35,631 nt of DNA from an uncultured Cycloclasticus sp. (GTDB taxonomy: Bacteria > Pseudomonadota > Gammaproteobacteria > Methylococcales > Cycloclasticaceae): positions 1 through 35,631 of the forward strand of contig CAJXOJ010000019.1 of NCBI GenBank assembly GCA_913057515.1, written 5' to 3'. Under the pieces are notes generated by a model. It was not told the origin of the DNA and did not search any database. It saw only the letters and a program-made list of their open reading frames with translations. The translations under genes were made by a program, and so were the position numbers. Position 1 is the stretch's first letter, and the number at the start of each line of letters is the position of its first letter. This document shows, one piece after another, positions 1 through 8,926 of the stretch.

Positions 1-2
1 GT

Positions 3-1019
3 ATTCACTTAAAATATAAGGCGACCTCTGGTGAAGGTGATTTTTATGGTGATGGCGAGCTTGTTTTTGCCGATAAGGGCTGGCATGCCTCGTCTACCCT
101 GATAGGCGAGAATGTTGAAATTTTGAATTTACCCGAAATGCATGTAATCGCATCACCGAATTTATTTTTTAAGATGACGGCTGATTCTGCTTACCTTGAA
201 GGTAGCATTAATATACCGACCGCAGACTTAGCGCCGATAGAGCTTAATATTCCTGTATCGGCTAGTAAAGATGTGGTTGTTATTGATAAGACGCTAACAA
301 AAGAAAGCAACGCTATTTCAACCCAGGTTAAATTAAACGTTAATTTAGGCGATAACGTACAGCTTAAAGGATTGGGCTTTGAAGGGGGGTTAAGCGGCGG
401 GTTATTGATCACCGGTGAGACTGATAAACTGCTATTGGGAACTGGCGATATAGTTATACAAAAAGGGACATATAAGGCATACGGACAACAACTTGCCATT
501 GATAAGGGCAAAATACAATATTCTGGTGGGGCGCTAGATAATCCAAATTTGGATATAAAAGCGGTTAGAACAGAGGAGGACTTTACAGCGGGGCTTCATT
601 TGTTTGGGACGATAGATAATTTACAAACTTCTCTGTTTTCTATACCAGCGATGAGTGATGATGAGGTGTTGGCACATTTGTTATTGGGTCGCTCTTTGTC
701 GAACGCAAGTGCAACAGATGCTGCTTTGTTAGCCTCTGCTGCCAGTGGCCTGGGCATTAAAGGCGGTAATATGATTGGCGAACAAATAGCCAATGCGTTT
801 GGCTTAGATACGGTTACATTTGATGGAAGTGGCGGCGATGATACGGCTTTGCATGTAGGTAAGTATTTGTTACCCAATTTATATTTAAGTTACGGTATCG
901 GGATTTTTGACTCGGTGAGTACGGTTAACCTGAGATACGAATTGAGCAAGTGGTGGTCTTTAAAAGCAGAATCGGGTGGAGAAACAGGCGTAGATTTGTT
1001 ATACGTTCGAGAGAAGTAA
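3..1019 (+). CDS. tamB: Translocation and assembly module protein TamB, C-terminal part (5' end outside window)
   Basis: The reading frame is open from base 3, so this is the C-terminal ~338 residues of a much longer protein whose start lies upstream; no internal start is proposed. TamB is an inner-membrane-anchored, periplasm-spanning beta-rich protein that works with the outer-membrane protein TamA and is implicated in envelope biogenesis and phospholipid transport. The sequence shows the repetitive beta-strand character of the DUF490/TamB domain, and its last ~60 residues carry the family signature: a VGKYL segment, a YLSYGIGIFD segment, an LRYEL segment and an ESG...GVDLLY ending. The stop is followed by about 100 bases before the next gene. 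The family call is confident. A tamA gene would be expected just upstream but cannot be seen. Confidence 0.92.
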   Translation: MHLKYKATSGEGDFYGDGELVFADKGWHASSTLIGENVEILNLPEMHVIASPNLFFKMTADSAYLEGSINIPTADLAPIELNIPVSASKDVVVIDKTLTKESNAISTQVKLNVNLGDNVQLKGLGFEGGLSGGLLITGETDKLLLGTGDIVIQKGTYKAYGQQLAIDKGKIQYSGGALDNPNLDIKAVRTEEDFTAGLHLFGTIDNLQTSLFSIPAMSDDEVLAHLLLGRSLSNASATDAALLASAASGLGIKGGNMIGEQIANAFGLDTVTFDGSGGDDTALHVGKYLLPNLYLSYGIGIFDSVSTVNLRYELSKWWSLKAESGGETGVDLLYVREK

Positions 1020-1120
1020 GCTGAAAACGCATTTCGATGTTATTTAACACGCTATGATAAGCCGTGCTAATAATTTGCCATTATGGCAAAAAGAAAACAA
1101 CAAAGGGATGTGTTAGTAAT

Positions 1121-2155
1121 ATGTTTGAATCAATTATATTGTTTGCTCCTTTCATTGGAACCTCTATTGCGGTTGGGCTAATCCTCTGGGCAGCACATAT
1201 GTTGCTTATTAAAAAGTGGTCAGAGTTGGGCAGTGAACGTATGTTTTCACGACAACTGGCCATGCTTGGTTTGACGCTGCTTGGGATTTTATTCATTATT
1301 TTTGTGTTGCCCATTAACCAGAGTTCTCGCAACCAATTGATTAGTTTGTTCGGCATTCTCATATCGGCGGTGATTGCGCTTTCATCAACAGCGATTATTT
1401 CCAACCTTATGGCTGGTGTGCTGCTCCGAATGACTAAACCATTCAAGGTTGGTGATTTTGTGCGTATTGGTGGTCATGTAGGGCGCGTGACTGAGAGAGG
1501 TTTGTTTGAAACAGAAATTCAAACAGAAATGCGGGAGCTTATTTCAATACCGAATACCTATTGTATTAGCAATCCATTAGCCACTATTCAAAGTTCAGGC
1601 ACCATTATTTCAGCCTCTCTTTCATTGGGCTATGAAATTAATCATCATCGCGTAGAGGAACTGTTGATTGAAGCGGCGAAAGATTGCGGCCTTACAGAAC
1701 CCTTTGTGCATATATTAGAGCTAGGTAATTTTGCGGTCACGTACCGTCTGTCTGGTTTTTTAGAAGAGGCTAAACGGCACATATCAATGCAATCTAAGTT
1801 GTATGGTTGTGTGTTAGATACATTGCACCAACAAAATATTGAAATTATGTCGCCTTCGTATATGAATCAGAGGCAGGTGCAAGAAGGGGCAAGTATTATA
1901 CCCGCCACCACTCGTGTAACCGCTCCTGCAGCTGATGAAGTAACGTCTGCGGAAGAGCTTGGTTTTGATAAGGCTGAGCAAGCCGAACAACTAGAAAATG
2001 AAAAGTTAAAACTTAATAAAGAAATTGATCGCTTAAAAAACACCATAAAAAAAGCATCAAGCGAAGAAGATAAAAAAAACCGATTGGACATTCTTGAAAA
2101 GAAACGGGCAGATCTTGAGTTACTTGAAAAAGTGTCAAATAACGTTGAAGAATGA
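1121..2155 (+). CDS. Small MscS-family mechanosensitive channel-like protein with C-terminal coiled coil
   Basis: The predicted protein has 344 residues. Three hydrophobic segments lie near residues 2-29, 44-64 and 71-100, followed by the MscS beta domain, recognisable from a KPFKVGDFVRIGGHVGRV stretch and a later ISIPNTY stretch, and an alpha/beta part to about residue 250. The last ~70 residues are Lys/Glu-rich and look like a coiled coil, an addition to the minimal MscS fold. The ATG at 1121 is chosen because a purine-rich AAAGGGA lies about 12 bases upstream; a GTG at 1064 would extend the ORF by 19 residues that are not membrane-like. The likely role is an inner-membrane channel gating in response to membrane tension. 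It probably has its own promoter. The third membrane helix lacks an obvious Gly/Ala-packed MscS pore pattern, so channel activity is inferred from the family. Confidence 0.8.
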   Translation: MFESIILFAPFIGTSIAVGLILWAAHMLLIKKWSELGSERMFSRQLAMLGLTLLGILFIIFVLPINQSSRNQLISLFGILISAVIALSSTAIISNLMAGVLLRMTKPFKVGDFVRIGGHVGRVTERGLFETEIQTEMRELISIPNTYCISNPLATIQSSGTIISASLSLGYEINHHRVEELLIEAAKDCGLTEPFVHILELGNFAVTYRLSGFLEEAKRHISMQSKLYGCVLDTLHQQNIEIMSPSYMNQRQVQEGASIIPATTRVTAPAADEVTSAEELGFDKAEQAEQLENEKLKLNKEIDRLKNTIKKASSEEDKKNRLDILEKKRADLELLEKVSNNVEE

Positions 2156-2243
2156 GCATAAACTAAACTGTTTCTAAACGGCTGCTCAAACTTTGTCGGC
2201 CATGCTCACTGTTATAAATTAAGATTAGCACTAGGTAGATAAA

Positions 2244-2639
2244 ATGAAATTAAGTTTTAATTTAGAAGATGCAAGTCAGGTTGCGATTGGTGCTTTTGCC
2301 TTGGCTGTTCCTATTTCGTTCTCAGAAGAGGCTTGGAAATTGGGCGAGACACTTCCTGGAATAAATTTATTAATGTTGTTTATTCTTTCCATGATGTTTT
2401 TAGGTTTTTTCGCCTACCAAAGTGTTTTTCAAGGTGATATTAAATCTAGAATCCCTACCTTTTTATGGCGCATAGCGATTGCTTATACGATTACAGTAAT
2501 CATTGTTGCGCTGGTGTTATTTTCATTGAATAAGTTTCCTTTATTAACAGATACGTTTATTGCCCTTAAAAGATTAATAGTGATCAGCATGCCGGCCTCG
2601 ATGGGAGCTATTATTGTTGACAGCTTTGATAAGGAGTAA
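2244..2639 (+). CDS. Small integral membrane protein, DUF2391-like
   Basis: The protein has 131 residues with four probable membrane helices, near residues 12-28, 40-60, 70-95 and 105-125. The Ser-Glu-Glu-Ala-Trp sequence in the first segment and the overall size resemble the DUF2391 family of putative integral membrane proteins, whose function is unknown. That match is from memory and is moderately secure. The ATG at 2244 follows an AGGT about 9 bases upstream. It sits between two MscS-family genes on the same strand, 88 bases after the first and 180 before the second, so co-transcription is possible but not evident. No catalytic motif is visible. Confidence 0.6.
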   Translation: MKLSFNLEDASQVAIGAFALAVPISFSEEAWKLGETLPGINLLMLFILSMMFLGFFAYQSVFQGDIKSRIPTFLWRIAIAYTITVIIVALVLFSLNKFPLLTDTFIALKRLIVISMPASMGAIIVDSFDKE

Positions 2640-2819
2640 GCGGGATGATAGGCCATATCAACTGGCTAGTCATGATCGATGGCTAAACACCTATGGCTCT
2701 CGGTTATGAGTTTGTTCAATCAGCGTCGTGCTAGTTGAGGTGAGGCAATATGATGCTGGCCGAGCAAAATTAATTTTTCATTAATGCTAAATGTGTAACG
2801 ACAGTTTGGAATATAAAAT

Positions 2820-5102
2820 ATGAATGTATCGAGATTATTAATATGTGTTTTTTTGTTAGCTTTATGTGCATTCAATTCTACTTACGTTGCTGCGAATGAA
2901 GCGCTAAATATCGAAGCCACTGAATTGAGGCTTATAGAAAAACAAAAGACGATAGAGCTTATTTCTCAGCAGCTAGCGGAAAACACGTTTGATAAAACGC
3001 GCCTATTAGAGTTACGTCAAACGCTAAGCACAATACGCACTGAGCTACAAAATACGGTTGATGTGATTCAGCCTGTTAATGACAGTGTTCAAGCCGACCT
3101 AGCGGACCTTGGGGTGGCTCCAGAAGGAGAAAATGCGCCACCAGAGCCAGATAACATTCAGGAATTGCGTGCTGAGTTAACGAAGGAGTCGCTCGTTATT
3201 GAGGGCTTATTGACGCAAGCTGAAGCGCTAACATCTAAATCATCGCGGCTGTTAGAAAAAATCACTTCTTTAAGGCGTACACTATTTTTAGAGGGGCTTC
3301 TTGAGCGGCAAGTGACAGTATTTAATGCTGATCTATGGAAAGCCGCAGAAGAGCCTTTTTATACTCAATTTTCAAATTATAAACACATTTTTGAAGATAA
3401 AGATCTCCGAGAGCTGATTGTCATATCGAGTTTTCTTTTTTTAGCTGTTTTTTTTATCACCACTTTTTTATCTAAAAAAAGGTTAGCGATAAAATTGCAA
3501 AATGATGGGTGGGAGCATAGTTTCTCATTGGTTTCAGCGTCTTTATTTTTCCCGTTTTTGGCGATAGGGCTTGGACTTCTTATCATTTATCAAATATTTA
3601 TTGCCCAAGACATTGTCACTGAGATCAATCATTTGTTAATACAAAAGGTGCTGATGCTCACCGGGTTCTTGCTCATTGTTTATTTGATGACTGGGCGGTT
3701 TTTGAAAGCGAGACTCATTCGTTCACATTTGTGTTATTTAATCTGTGTGGTGGCGTTGTTATTTTCAGTAGACGCGTTGCTGCTTGAAAGTGGAGAAATT
3801 CTAGGGGTGCCGATAGAACTAGCGGTTTCCCAAAGCTATATAGTGACGTCAATCTTTGCAATGATATTAGGGCTGTTTTCTTTTTTTGTGTTGATAGGGC
3901 CAAAAGATGCTGGAGAATACTTCTTTCCACGCAAGACATTTATCCTTCTTCTAATGATTAGCATTTTTATTATTATATTTAATGTATTTGGCTATGCAGC
4001 CCTCAGTCGTTATTTGTTTGAAGGGTTTGTCCTCATCTTATCTTTAGTCACCTCAATCCTTGTTATAAGAGCGATTATTCGTCCTTATTTTTATCAAATA
4101 GATGAGTGGTTAGCGCAAAATAAAACGGATAAAAAGTCAGAGCAACTTGTTTTATTTTGGTTATCCCTATCATTAGATCTCATTTTATTCTTTATATGTT
4201 TACCCTTTGTAGCCGGTATTTTTGGCACTGAATGGCAATATATTCAGGATACGATGAAGCAGGCGTTTTTTGGCTTTGAGGTTGGCAATATGACAATCTC
4301 AATTGCCAATATTGGTGTTGGCTTGCTTGTCTTTTTAACTTTGCTGTTCATCACGCGTGTTATTCAGCGTATTTTGGATCAAAAAATTCTGCCTAAAACG
4401 AACATGGATACGAGTGTTCGTCAGTCAATAACACAGGTGCTGGGTTATGTTGGGCTGATTATTGCCCTGATGGCCAGTATATCAGCGGTTGGTTTTGATC
4501 TAACCAATTTGGCATTGATAGCGGGTGCCTTGTCTGTTGGTATTGGTTTTGGCTTGCAAAGTATAGTGAGTAACTTTGTTTCGGGTCTTATTTTGTTGTT
4601 TGAACGGCCCATAAAAGTAGGTGATTGGTTGATCACCAATTCAGGTGAGGGGATTGTAAAGAAAATCAGCGTGCGGGCTACTGTGGTTGAAACGTTTGAC
4701 CGGACATCGATTATTGTGCCAAATGCTGAACTCATTTCATCATCAGTTAAAAACTGGACACATTCCGATAAAATTGGCCGTGTCATTATTAATGTTGGAG
4801 TGTCCTACTCTTCGGACCCTAAACAAGTGAGAGATATATTAATGGACGTGATTAATCAAGATGTAGACATCATAAAAAATCCTAAGCCTGTGGTTTATTT
4901 TAAGGATTTTGCAGACAGTGCTTTGATATTTGATGTTCGCTTTTTTATTTGGAATATTCAGGATATGTATTCAATTTCAAGTAAGGTGCGTTTCTCAATT
5001 TGGGATGCATTTAAGGACGCGGAAATTGAGATTTCTTTCCCCCAAAGAGATTTACACATTCGCACGGCACCGGGATTAGAGGGGATATTAGATGGAAAAT
5101 AG
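2820..5102 (+). CDS. Large MscS-family mechanosensitive channel with periplasmic coiled-coil N-terminus (DUF3772-like)
   Basis: The protein has 760 residues. A signal peptide covers about residues 1-25, ending AANEA. Residues ~28-165 are Leu/Glu/Lys-rich and helical, resembling the periplasmic DUF3772 region of large MscS relatives. Many membrane segments run from about residue 195 to 550. The pore helix and beta domain are near residues 561-610, with a Gly/Ala-rich ALSVGIGFGLQSIVSN run followed by FERPIKVGDW. The C-terminus ends in an MscS alpha/beta domain with the IIVPNAELIS motif. This is the architecture of MscK/YbiO-type channels, which protect cells from hypoosmotic shock at the inner membrane. 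Its last 11 bases overlap the start of the zntB-like gene, so the two are probably translationally coupled. Confidence 0.88.
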   Translation: MNVSRLLICVFLLALCAFNSTYVAANEALNIEATELRLIEKQKTIELISQQLAENTFDKTRLLELRQTLSTIRTELQNTVDVIQPVNDSVQADLADLGVAPEGENAPPEPDNIQELRAELTKESLVIEGLLTQAEALTSKSSRLLEKITSLRRTLFLEGLLERQVTVFNADLWKAAEEPFYTQFSNYKHIFEDKDLRELIVISSFLFLAVFFITTFLSKKRLAIKLQNDGWEHSFSLVSASLFFPFLAIGLGLLIIYQIFIAQDIVTEINHLLIQKVLMLTGFLLIVYLMTGRFLKARLIRSHLCYLICVVALLFSVDALLLESGEILGVPIELAVSQSYIVTSIFAMILGLFSFFVLIGPKDAGEYFFPRKTFILLLMISIFIIIFNVFGYAALSRYLFEGFVLILSLVTSILVIRAIIRPYFYQIDEWLAQNKTDKKSEQLVLFWLSLSLDLILFFICLPFVAGIFGTEWQYIQDTMKQAFFGFEVGNMTISIANIGVGLLVFLTLLFITRVIQRILDQKILPKTNMDTSVRQSITQVLGYVGLIIALMASISAVGFDLTNLALIAGALSVGIGFGLQSIVSNFVSGLILLFERPIKVGDWLITNSGEGIVKKISVRATVVETFDRTSIIVPNAELISSSVKNWTHSDKIGRVIINVGVSYSSDPKQVRDILMDVINQDVDIIKNPKPVVYFKDFADSALIFDVRFFIWNIQDMYSISSKVRFSIWDAFKDAEIEISFPQRDLHIRTAPGLEGILDGK

Positions 5103-6066
5103 TCATATTCTTTACGCTTGTAAATTGAATGGTGATGGCTCTAGCGCCTTGCTCGAAGAGGCCCAGATACAACAAGCGATTAGTCATGAATCGAAAGTTT
5201 GGATTCATTTAGAGGCAGAGCACCCAGAAAGTCGCCGATTGCTTGAAAGAGACTTTCCTTACTTAGATAGCCTTGTGGTTGATGCTTTATGCGCCGATGA
5301 GACGAGACCCCGTATTCTTGAATTTGACTATGGTGCGCTACTGATTTTACGCGGGGTAAACTTAAACCCTGGGGCAGAGCCGAATGATATGGTCTCTATC
5401 CGCCTATGGGTTGATAAACATAATATTATCAGCTTACGACGTCGTAAATTAAAGGCCATTCTTGAGATCCAAGGAAGACTGGAAGTTGGGCGAGGACCTA
5501 AAAATAGTGGCGATTTTGTGACCACGCTAATAGCCAGTTTATTTGAGCGCATGGAACCTGTTTTTTCTGAAATAGATGAGAAGCTAGACGAGGTTGAAGA
5601 AAGTGTTATGGAAAACCCGGATACAAATGAGCGACAGGAAATCACCTCTATTCGTAAAGATGCCATCATGTTTAAGCGTTATATTGCTCCTCAAAGAGAT
5701 GTGATTTCAAGCCTTCGTGTCTCTGATCAGTCGTGGTTGGACCAAATGCATAAACGCCGTTTGCAAGAATCATTAGACCGTGTAATACGCTATGTGGAAG
5801 ATTTAGATACGATTCGTGAGAGGGCTCAAATAGTTAAAGATGAGCTGGTCACCGGCCTTTCTGATCGCCTAAATAAGAATATGTATATGCTCTCGGTAGT
5901 GGCTGCTATATTTTTGCCCCTAGGCTTCTTAACCGGGCTGTTAGGGATTAATGTTGGCGGTATACCTGGAGCAGACAATGAAGCTGCTTTTTGGATCTTT
6001 ATGGGAATATTGGCGCTGATTATTTTAGCTCAGGTCTGGTTTTTTAAAAAACTAAAATGGTTTTAG
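5092..6066 (+). CDS. zntB: CorA/ZntB-family divalent metal transporter
   Basis: The protein has 324 residues. It shows a large soluble N-terminal domain rich in charged helices (residues ~1-262) and two C-terminal membrane helices (~264-283 and ~299-318), the standard CorA layout. The signature after the first helix is GIN at residues 285-287, followed by VGGIPG, rather than the GMN of Mg2+-transporting CorA. GxN variants of this kind with a GGIPG sequence are characteristic of the ZntB branch, which moves Zn2+. The substrate is therefore inferred as zinc but is not certain. The ATG at 5092 lies inside the preceding channel gene (11-base overlap). A strong inverted-repeat region follows the stop, in the convergent interval before the rim locus. 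Confidence 0.85.
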   Translation: MENSHILYACKLNGDGSSALLEEAQIQQAISHESKVWIHLEAEHPESRRLLERDFPYLDSLVVDALCADETRPRILEFDYGALLILRGVNLNPGAEPNDMVSIRLWVDKHNIISLRRRKLKAILEIQGRLEVGRGPKNSGDFVTTLIASLFERMEPVFSEIDEKLDEVEESVMENPDTNERQEITSIRKDAIMFKRYIAPQRDVISSLRVSDQSWLDQMHKRRLQESLDRVIRYVEDLDTIRERAQIVKDELVTGLSDRLNKNMYMLSVVAAIFLPLGFLTGLLGINVGGIPGADNEAAFWIFMGILALIILAQVWFFKKLKWF

Positions 6067-6121
6067 GGTACATTTTTAATCCTCAATGGAGTGAGTCTGA
6101 AAGACAAGCTTTTAGCGGGTA

Positions 6122-6150
6122 GTTTGCTGGTTTTAATGGAACCAGCAAAC
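6122..6150. repeat. Perfect 11-bp inverted repeat (hairpin) in convergent intergenic region
   Basis: The arms at 6122-6132 and 6140-6150 are perfectly complementary (GTTTGCTGGTT / AACCAGCAAAC) with a 7-base loop. The hairpin lies 56 bases after the zntB-like stop, between convergent genes. There is no T-run after it on either strand, so it is not a classic intrinsic terminator. It could protect transcript 3' ends or act as a weak terminator. Confidence 0.7.
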
Positions 6151-6177
6151 CATAGGGGCGCTCTGTTGCGAGTATTG

Positions 6178-6201
6178 CTAAGCGCTGTTTAAAGCGCTTA
6201 G
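6178..6201. repeat. Second inverted repeat in the same intergenic region
   Basis: The arms CTAAGCGCT (6178-6186) and AGCGCTTAG (6193-6201) are perfectly complementary with a 6-base loop. The repeat sits 28 bases after the first hairpin and before the stop of the RimB-RimK fusion on the opposite strand. The inner AGCGCT is itself palindromic. No U-tract follows on either strand. A double hairpin between two converging operons suggests transcript-end formation for both directions. Confidence 0.65.
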
Positions 6202-6288
6202 GCATTTATAAGGACGGTCTCTACACAATGGATGCAGACTAGGCTAAACGAACAATATCAGCTCTTTTTGGTTTATAGCTACAAGTGC

Positions 6289-7698
6289 TTAAAGTGTTTC
6301 TGAAACGCTGGAGCTAACGGGTCTTTCCCACTTCAACCTCTTTTCAATAGAGGCAATAATCAGCCCCGCTATGTCCTTACCCGTTGCAGACTCAATACCT
6401 TCTAAACCCGGAGATGAATTAACTTCTAAAAGCAGAGGGCCTTTACTGGAACGTATAATATCAACGCCAGCAACCTTGAGGCCTAACACTTTTGCCGAAA
6501 GCGTCGCTAAGCGCCGTTCTTCGGGGGTTATTTTAACCACAGAGGCGCTGCCACCTTGATGAATGTTGGCTCTAAATTCACCAGGAGCAGCCGTTCGCTG
6601 AATTGAAGCGACCACTTTGCCATCAATGACAAAACAGCGTAAATCTTTCCCGTCTGCTTCTTTAATAAATTCTTGAACTAACAAGTTTGCATGCAGTGCT
6701 TTGAAGGCATTGATAACGCTTTCGGCGGCTTTTTTAGTTTCAGCCAATACAACACCCCGGCCTTGTGTGCCTTCTAGTAATTTCACAATTAAGGGCGCTC
6801 CACCAACCATTTCTATTAAGTCGCTGGTATCCATTGGCGAGTGTGCAAAACCTGTTGTGGGAATACCGATACCACTTTTTAACATCAGTTGGAGTGAAAA
6901 TAGTTTGTCTCGCGATTGGGTGATAGCAGAGGATGAATTAACCGTATAAATGCCCATACTTTCAAATTGGCGAGCCAAAGCACAACCATAAAAGGTCATA
7001 CTTGGTCGTATACGTGTGACAACGGCATCTAAATTATTTAAAATTTTGCCGCCTCGATAATGAACTTCCGGTGCTTGTTCATCGACTTTCATGTAACAGT
7101 ATTTAATGTTTAAAAACACCATTTCGTGACCACGTTCCTCGGCGGCTTCCATTAAGCGCATGTTGCTATAAAGGTCTGGGTTACTGGCAAGCAAGCCTAT
7201 TTTAAGCCCACTTTTGTTTTTTTGAGGTTGACCATACCATTCGTAAAGCTGTTCTTTTGACGGCTCGTTTAGGCATAAGCTTAGCTCAGGGTCTACTAAG
7301 ATTCGTCCTTTCATCGCTTCACGACCTAATAGCATGCGGTAGCCCATTGAATCACGGTTCGCTAAGGTGAGCTCTACTTCCCATGTTTCACCTTCAACCT
7401 TAATTAAGGTTGAAATAACGTAGCGCGTTTCAGATATTCCAGAGGAGCTTTTAACGGAACGTTTGTCAACCACAGGTCGCTCGCAGCGCAACACAGTACG
7501 GCGATCCTTTTGTAGTGGGTGGACTTCAAAACTGGCCCATAAAATACCGTCGCGTCTAAAGGTTTGTATGTTAAAGGCATGAATAGACGATGTTTTAGCA
7601 CCTGAATCTACGCGCGCTTTAATGGCAGGGATGCCTAGGGCAGGGAAAGAACACCATTCTTCACTGCCTACAATGATTTTATTATTGCTAGAAGTCAT
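6289..7698 (-). CDS. rimK: RimB-RimK fusion: retropepsin-like protease domain plus ribosomal S6-type glutamate ligase
   Basis: The protein has 469 residues in two parts. Residues ~7-145 match RimB (Pfam Zn_protease, 'ATP-dependent zinc protease'), whose fold belongs with aspartic proteases: the key [14 protein letters not shown] stretch places Asp31-Ser32-Gly33, and LLGREAM appears later. After a short linker (~146-164), residues ~165-460 are a RimK ATP-grasp ligase very close to the E. coli enzyme, with [21 protein letters not shown], the Gly-rich FRANIHQGG loop and the metal-binding [12 protein letters not shown]. RimK adds glutamates to the C-terminus of ribosomal protein S6; RimB is the associated partner in Pseudomonas. 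Here both are in one chain, so their activities should be stoichiometric and cytoplasmic. It is the last gene of a three-gene minus-strand cluster, 36 bases after the M14-family gene. Confidence 0.9.
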   Translation of the reverse strand: MTSSNNKIIVGSEEWCSFPALGIPAIKARVDSGAKTSSIHAFNIQTFRRDGILWASFEVHPLQKDRRTVLRCERPVVDKRSVKSSSGISETRYVISTLIKVEGETWEVELTLANRDSMGYRMLLGREAMKGRILVDPELSLCLNEPSKEQLYEWYGQPQKNKSGLKIGLLASNPDLYSNMRLMEAAEERGHEMVFLNIKYCYMKVDEQAPEVHYRGGKILNNLDAVVTRIRPSMTFYGCALARQFESMGIYTVNSSSAITQSRDKLFSLQLMLKSGIGIPTTGFAHSPMDTSDLIEMVGGAPLIVKLLEGTQGRGVVLAETKKAAESVINAFKALHANLLVQEFIKEADGKDLRCFVIDGKVVASIQRTAAPGEFRANIHQGGSASVVKITPEERRLATLSAKVLGLKVAGVDIIRSSKGPLLLEVNSSPGLEGIESATGKDIAGLIIASIEKRLKWERPVSSSVSETL

Positions 7699-7734
7699 TT
7701 TATTAGTCCAATTAAGGGTAAGGGGGCTTTAAAT

Positions 7735-8796
7735 TTAGATGATCGGAAGGTCGTCAGGGGGCGCTTCATCGCTGGCAGGATCTAGATCAAGCTGAAAAGC
7801 CTCCAGGTTGTCGACAACATCCTTAGGTCGTGTAAAACGGGCAATATGAAATAACGCTTCACCTTCACTGACGAGGGGTAAATTAGTTCTGCCGATAATA
7901 ATGCCTGAAATGGGTGAGATAATGTCGGTTTCTTTGCCGTCCTCACCATAAGGTGTTGCGACAGCACCGAGCAAGTCGCCCTCAAAAACGTGCTTGCCCA
8001 TGGAAACGGTCATCCGAAAAATACCACTTTGAGGCGCGCGCACCCAAAGAGTAGAACGCGCAACAAAGGGTTCTGCGGCTTTCTTTTTGGTTTTACGTTT
8101 AGGGACCGTCAACATGTCGATTGATTGCATTACAGCAAGAATGCCTTTACCACCTGCACGAATCGAAAACTCATCAAAACGGAGCGCTTCCCCTGCTTCG
8201 TAAACGATGACCGGTAAGTTTTTTTCTGTGCTACAAGCATAACGTAAAGAGCCTTCTATCAGGCCAGAATTAACCACCACGGGCGCATTAAAGGCTAAGG
8301 CCATTTGTTCGGTCACCGGGTTACTTAAGTCGGCGCGTATTTGCGGCAAATTGTCCCTATGAATCGCAGCTGTATGTAAATCAATGCCATGTGTGCATTG
8401 TTGCACGACTTCGGTCATAAATAATTTAGCTAAGCGCGCAGCCAAAGAGCCCTTGACTGAGCCTGGAAAGCAGCGATTTAAGTCTCGGCGATCGGGCAAG
8501 TAGCGGCTTTGGTTGAGAAAACCATAAACATTAACAATAGGTACCGTAATTAAGGTGCCTTTCATTCTTGAGAGTGATTTGCTTTTTACCAGTCGACGAA
8601 TAATTTCAACGCCATTAATTTCATCACCGTGCACGGCTGCAGAAACAAAAAGTATTGGGCCTTGACGCTTCCCTCGGATGACTTGTACCGGCATTGATAA
8701 GGAAGAATGTGTGTATAAATCTGGCAGGGGAACATCAATGATGGTGCTCGTTCCTGGTAAGATTTCTTGACCTGCAAGTATAAAAGGTTCTGACAT
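7735..8796 (-). CDS. Succinylglutamate desuccinylase/aspartoacylase-family (M14-like) zinc hydrolase
   Basis: The protein has 353 residues. Zinc ligands expected for the AstE/AspA branch of M14 carboxypeptidases are present: His56 and Glu59 in the AVHGDE motif and His141 in DLHTA. Substrate-binding Arg/Asn residues lie in the DRRDLNRCFPG run (~102-112), and the likely catalytic acid is Glu200 in VIVYEAGE. The C-terminal ~70 residues look like the beta-barrel (barrel-sandwich) domain common in these proteins. Relatives cleave N-acyl-amino acids or C-terminal amide bonds. The position between two RimK ligase genes suggests a substrate with glutamate or a similar amino acid, perhaps removal or processing of a RimK product; this is inference. 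It is not part of an arginine-catabolic ast cluster. Confidence 0.85.
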   Translation of the reverse strand: MSEPFILAGQEILPGTSTIIDVPLPDLYTHSSLSMPVQVIRGKRQGPILFVSAAVHGDEINGVEIIRRLVKSKSLSRMKGTLITVPIVNVYGFLNQSRYLPDRRDLNRCFPGSVKGSLAARLAKLFMTEVVQQCTHGIDLHTAAIHRDNLPQIRADLSNPVTEQMALAFNAPVVVNSGLIEGSLRYACSTEKNLPVIVYEAGEALRFDEFSIRAGGKGILAVMQSIDMLTVPKRKTKKKAAEPFVARSTLWVRAPQSGIFRMTVSMGKHVFEGDLLGAVATPYGEDGKETDIISPISGIIIGRTNLPLVSEGEALFHIARFTRPKDVVDNLEAFQLDLDPASDEAPPDDLPII

Positions 8797-8832
8797 GTTA
8801 GTTATCCACTGGTATGTATCTTTAAAATAGCA

Positions 8833-8848
8833 AGCTGATCAGTCAGCT
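8833..8848 (-). repeat. Short intercistronic hairpin in the rim cluster
   Basis: AGCTGA at 8833-8838 and TCAGCT at 8843-8848 form a 6-bp stem with a 4-base loop, in the 130-base gap between the RimK-RCK_C gene and the M14-family gene. On the minus strand it is followed by TGCTATTTT. It could be a weak terminator or processing site lowering expression of the downstream genes. The evidence is modest. Confidence 0.35.
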
Positions 8849-8926
8849 ATAATTTCTTATTTAATCTTTCGCTACTCACCCCTTTAATTGCGTAGGTGCG
8901 TTTGGCTAAAGATCAAGCTGGTCTAC

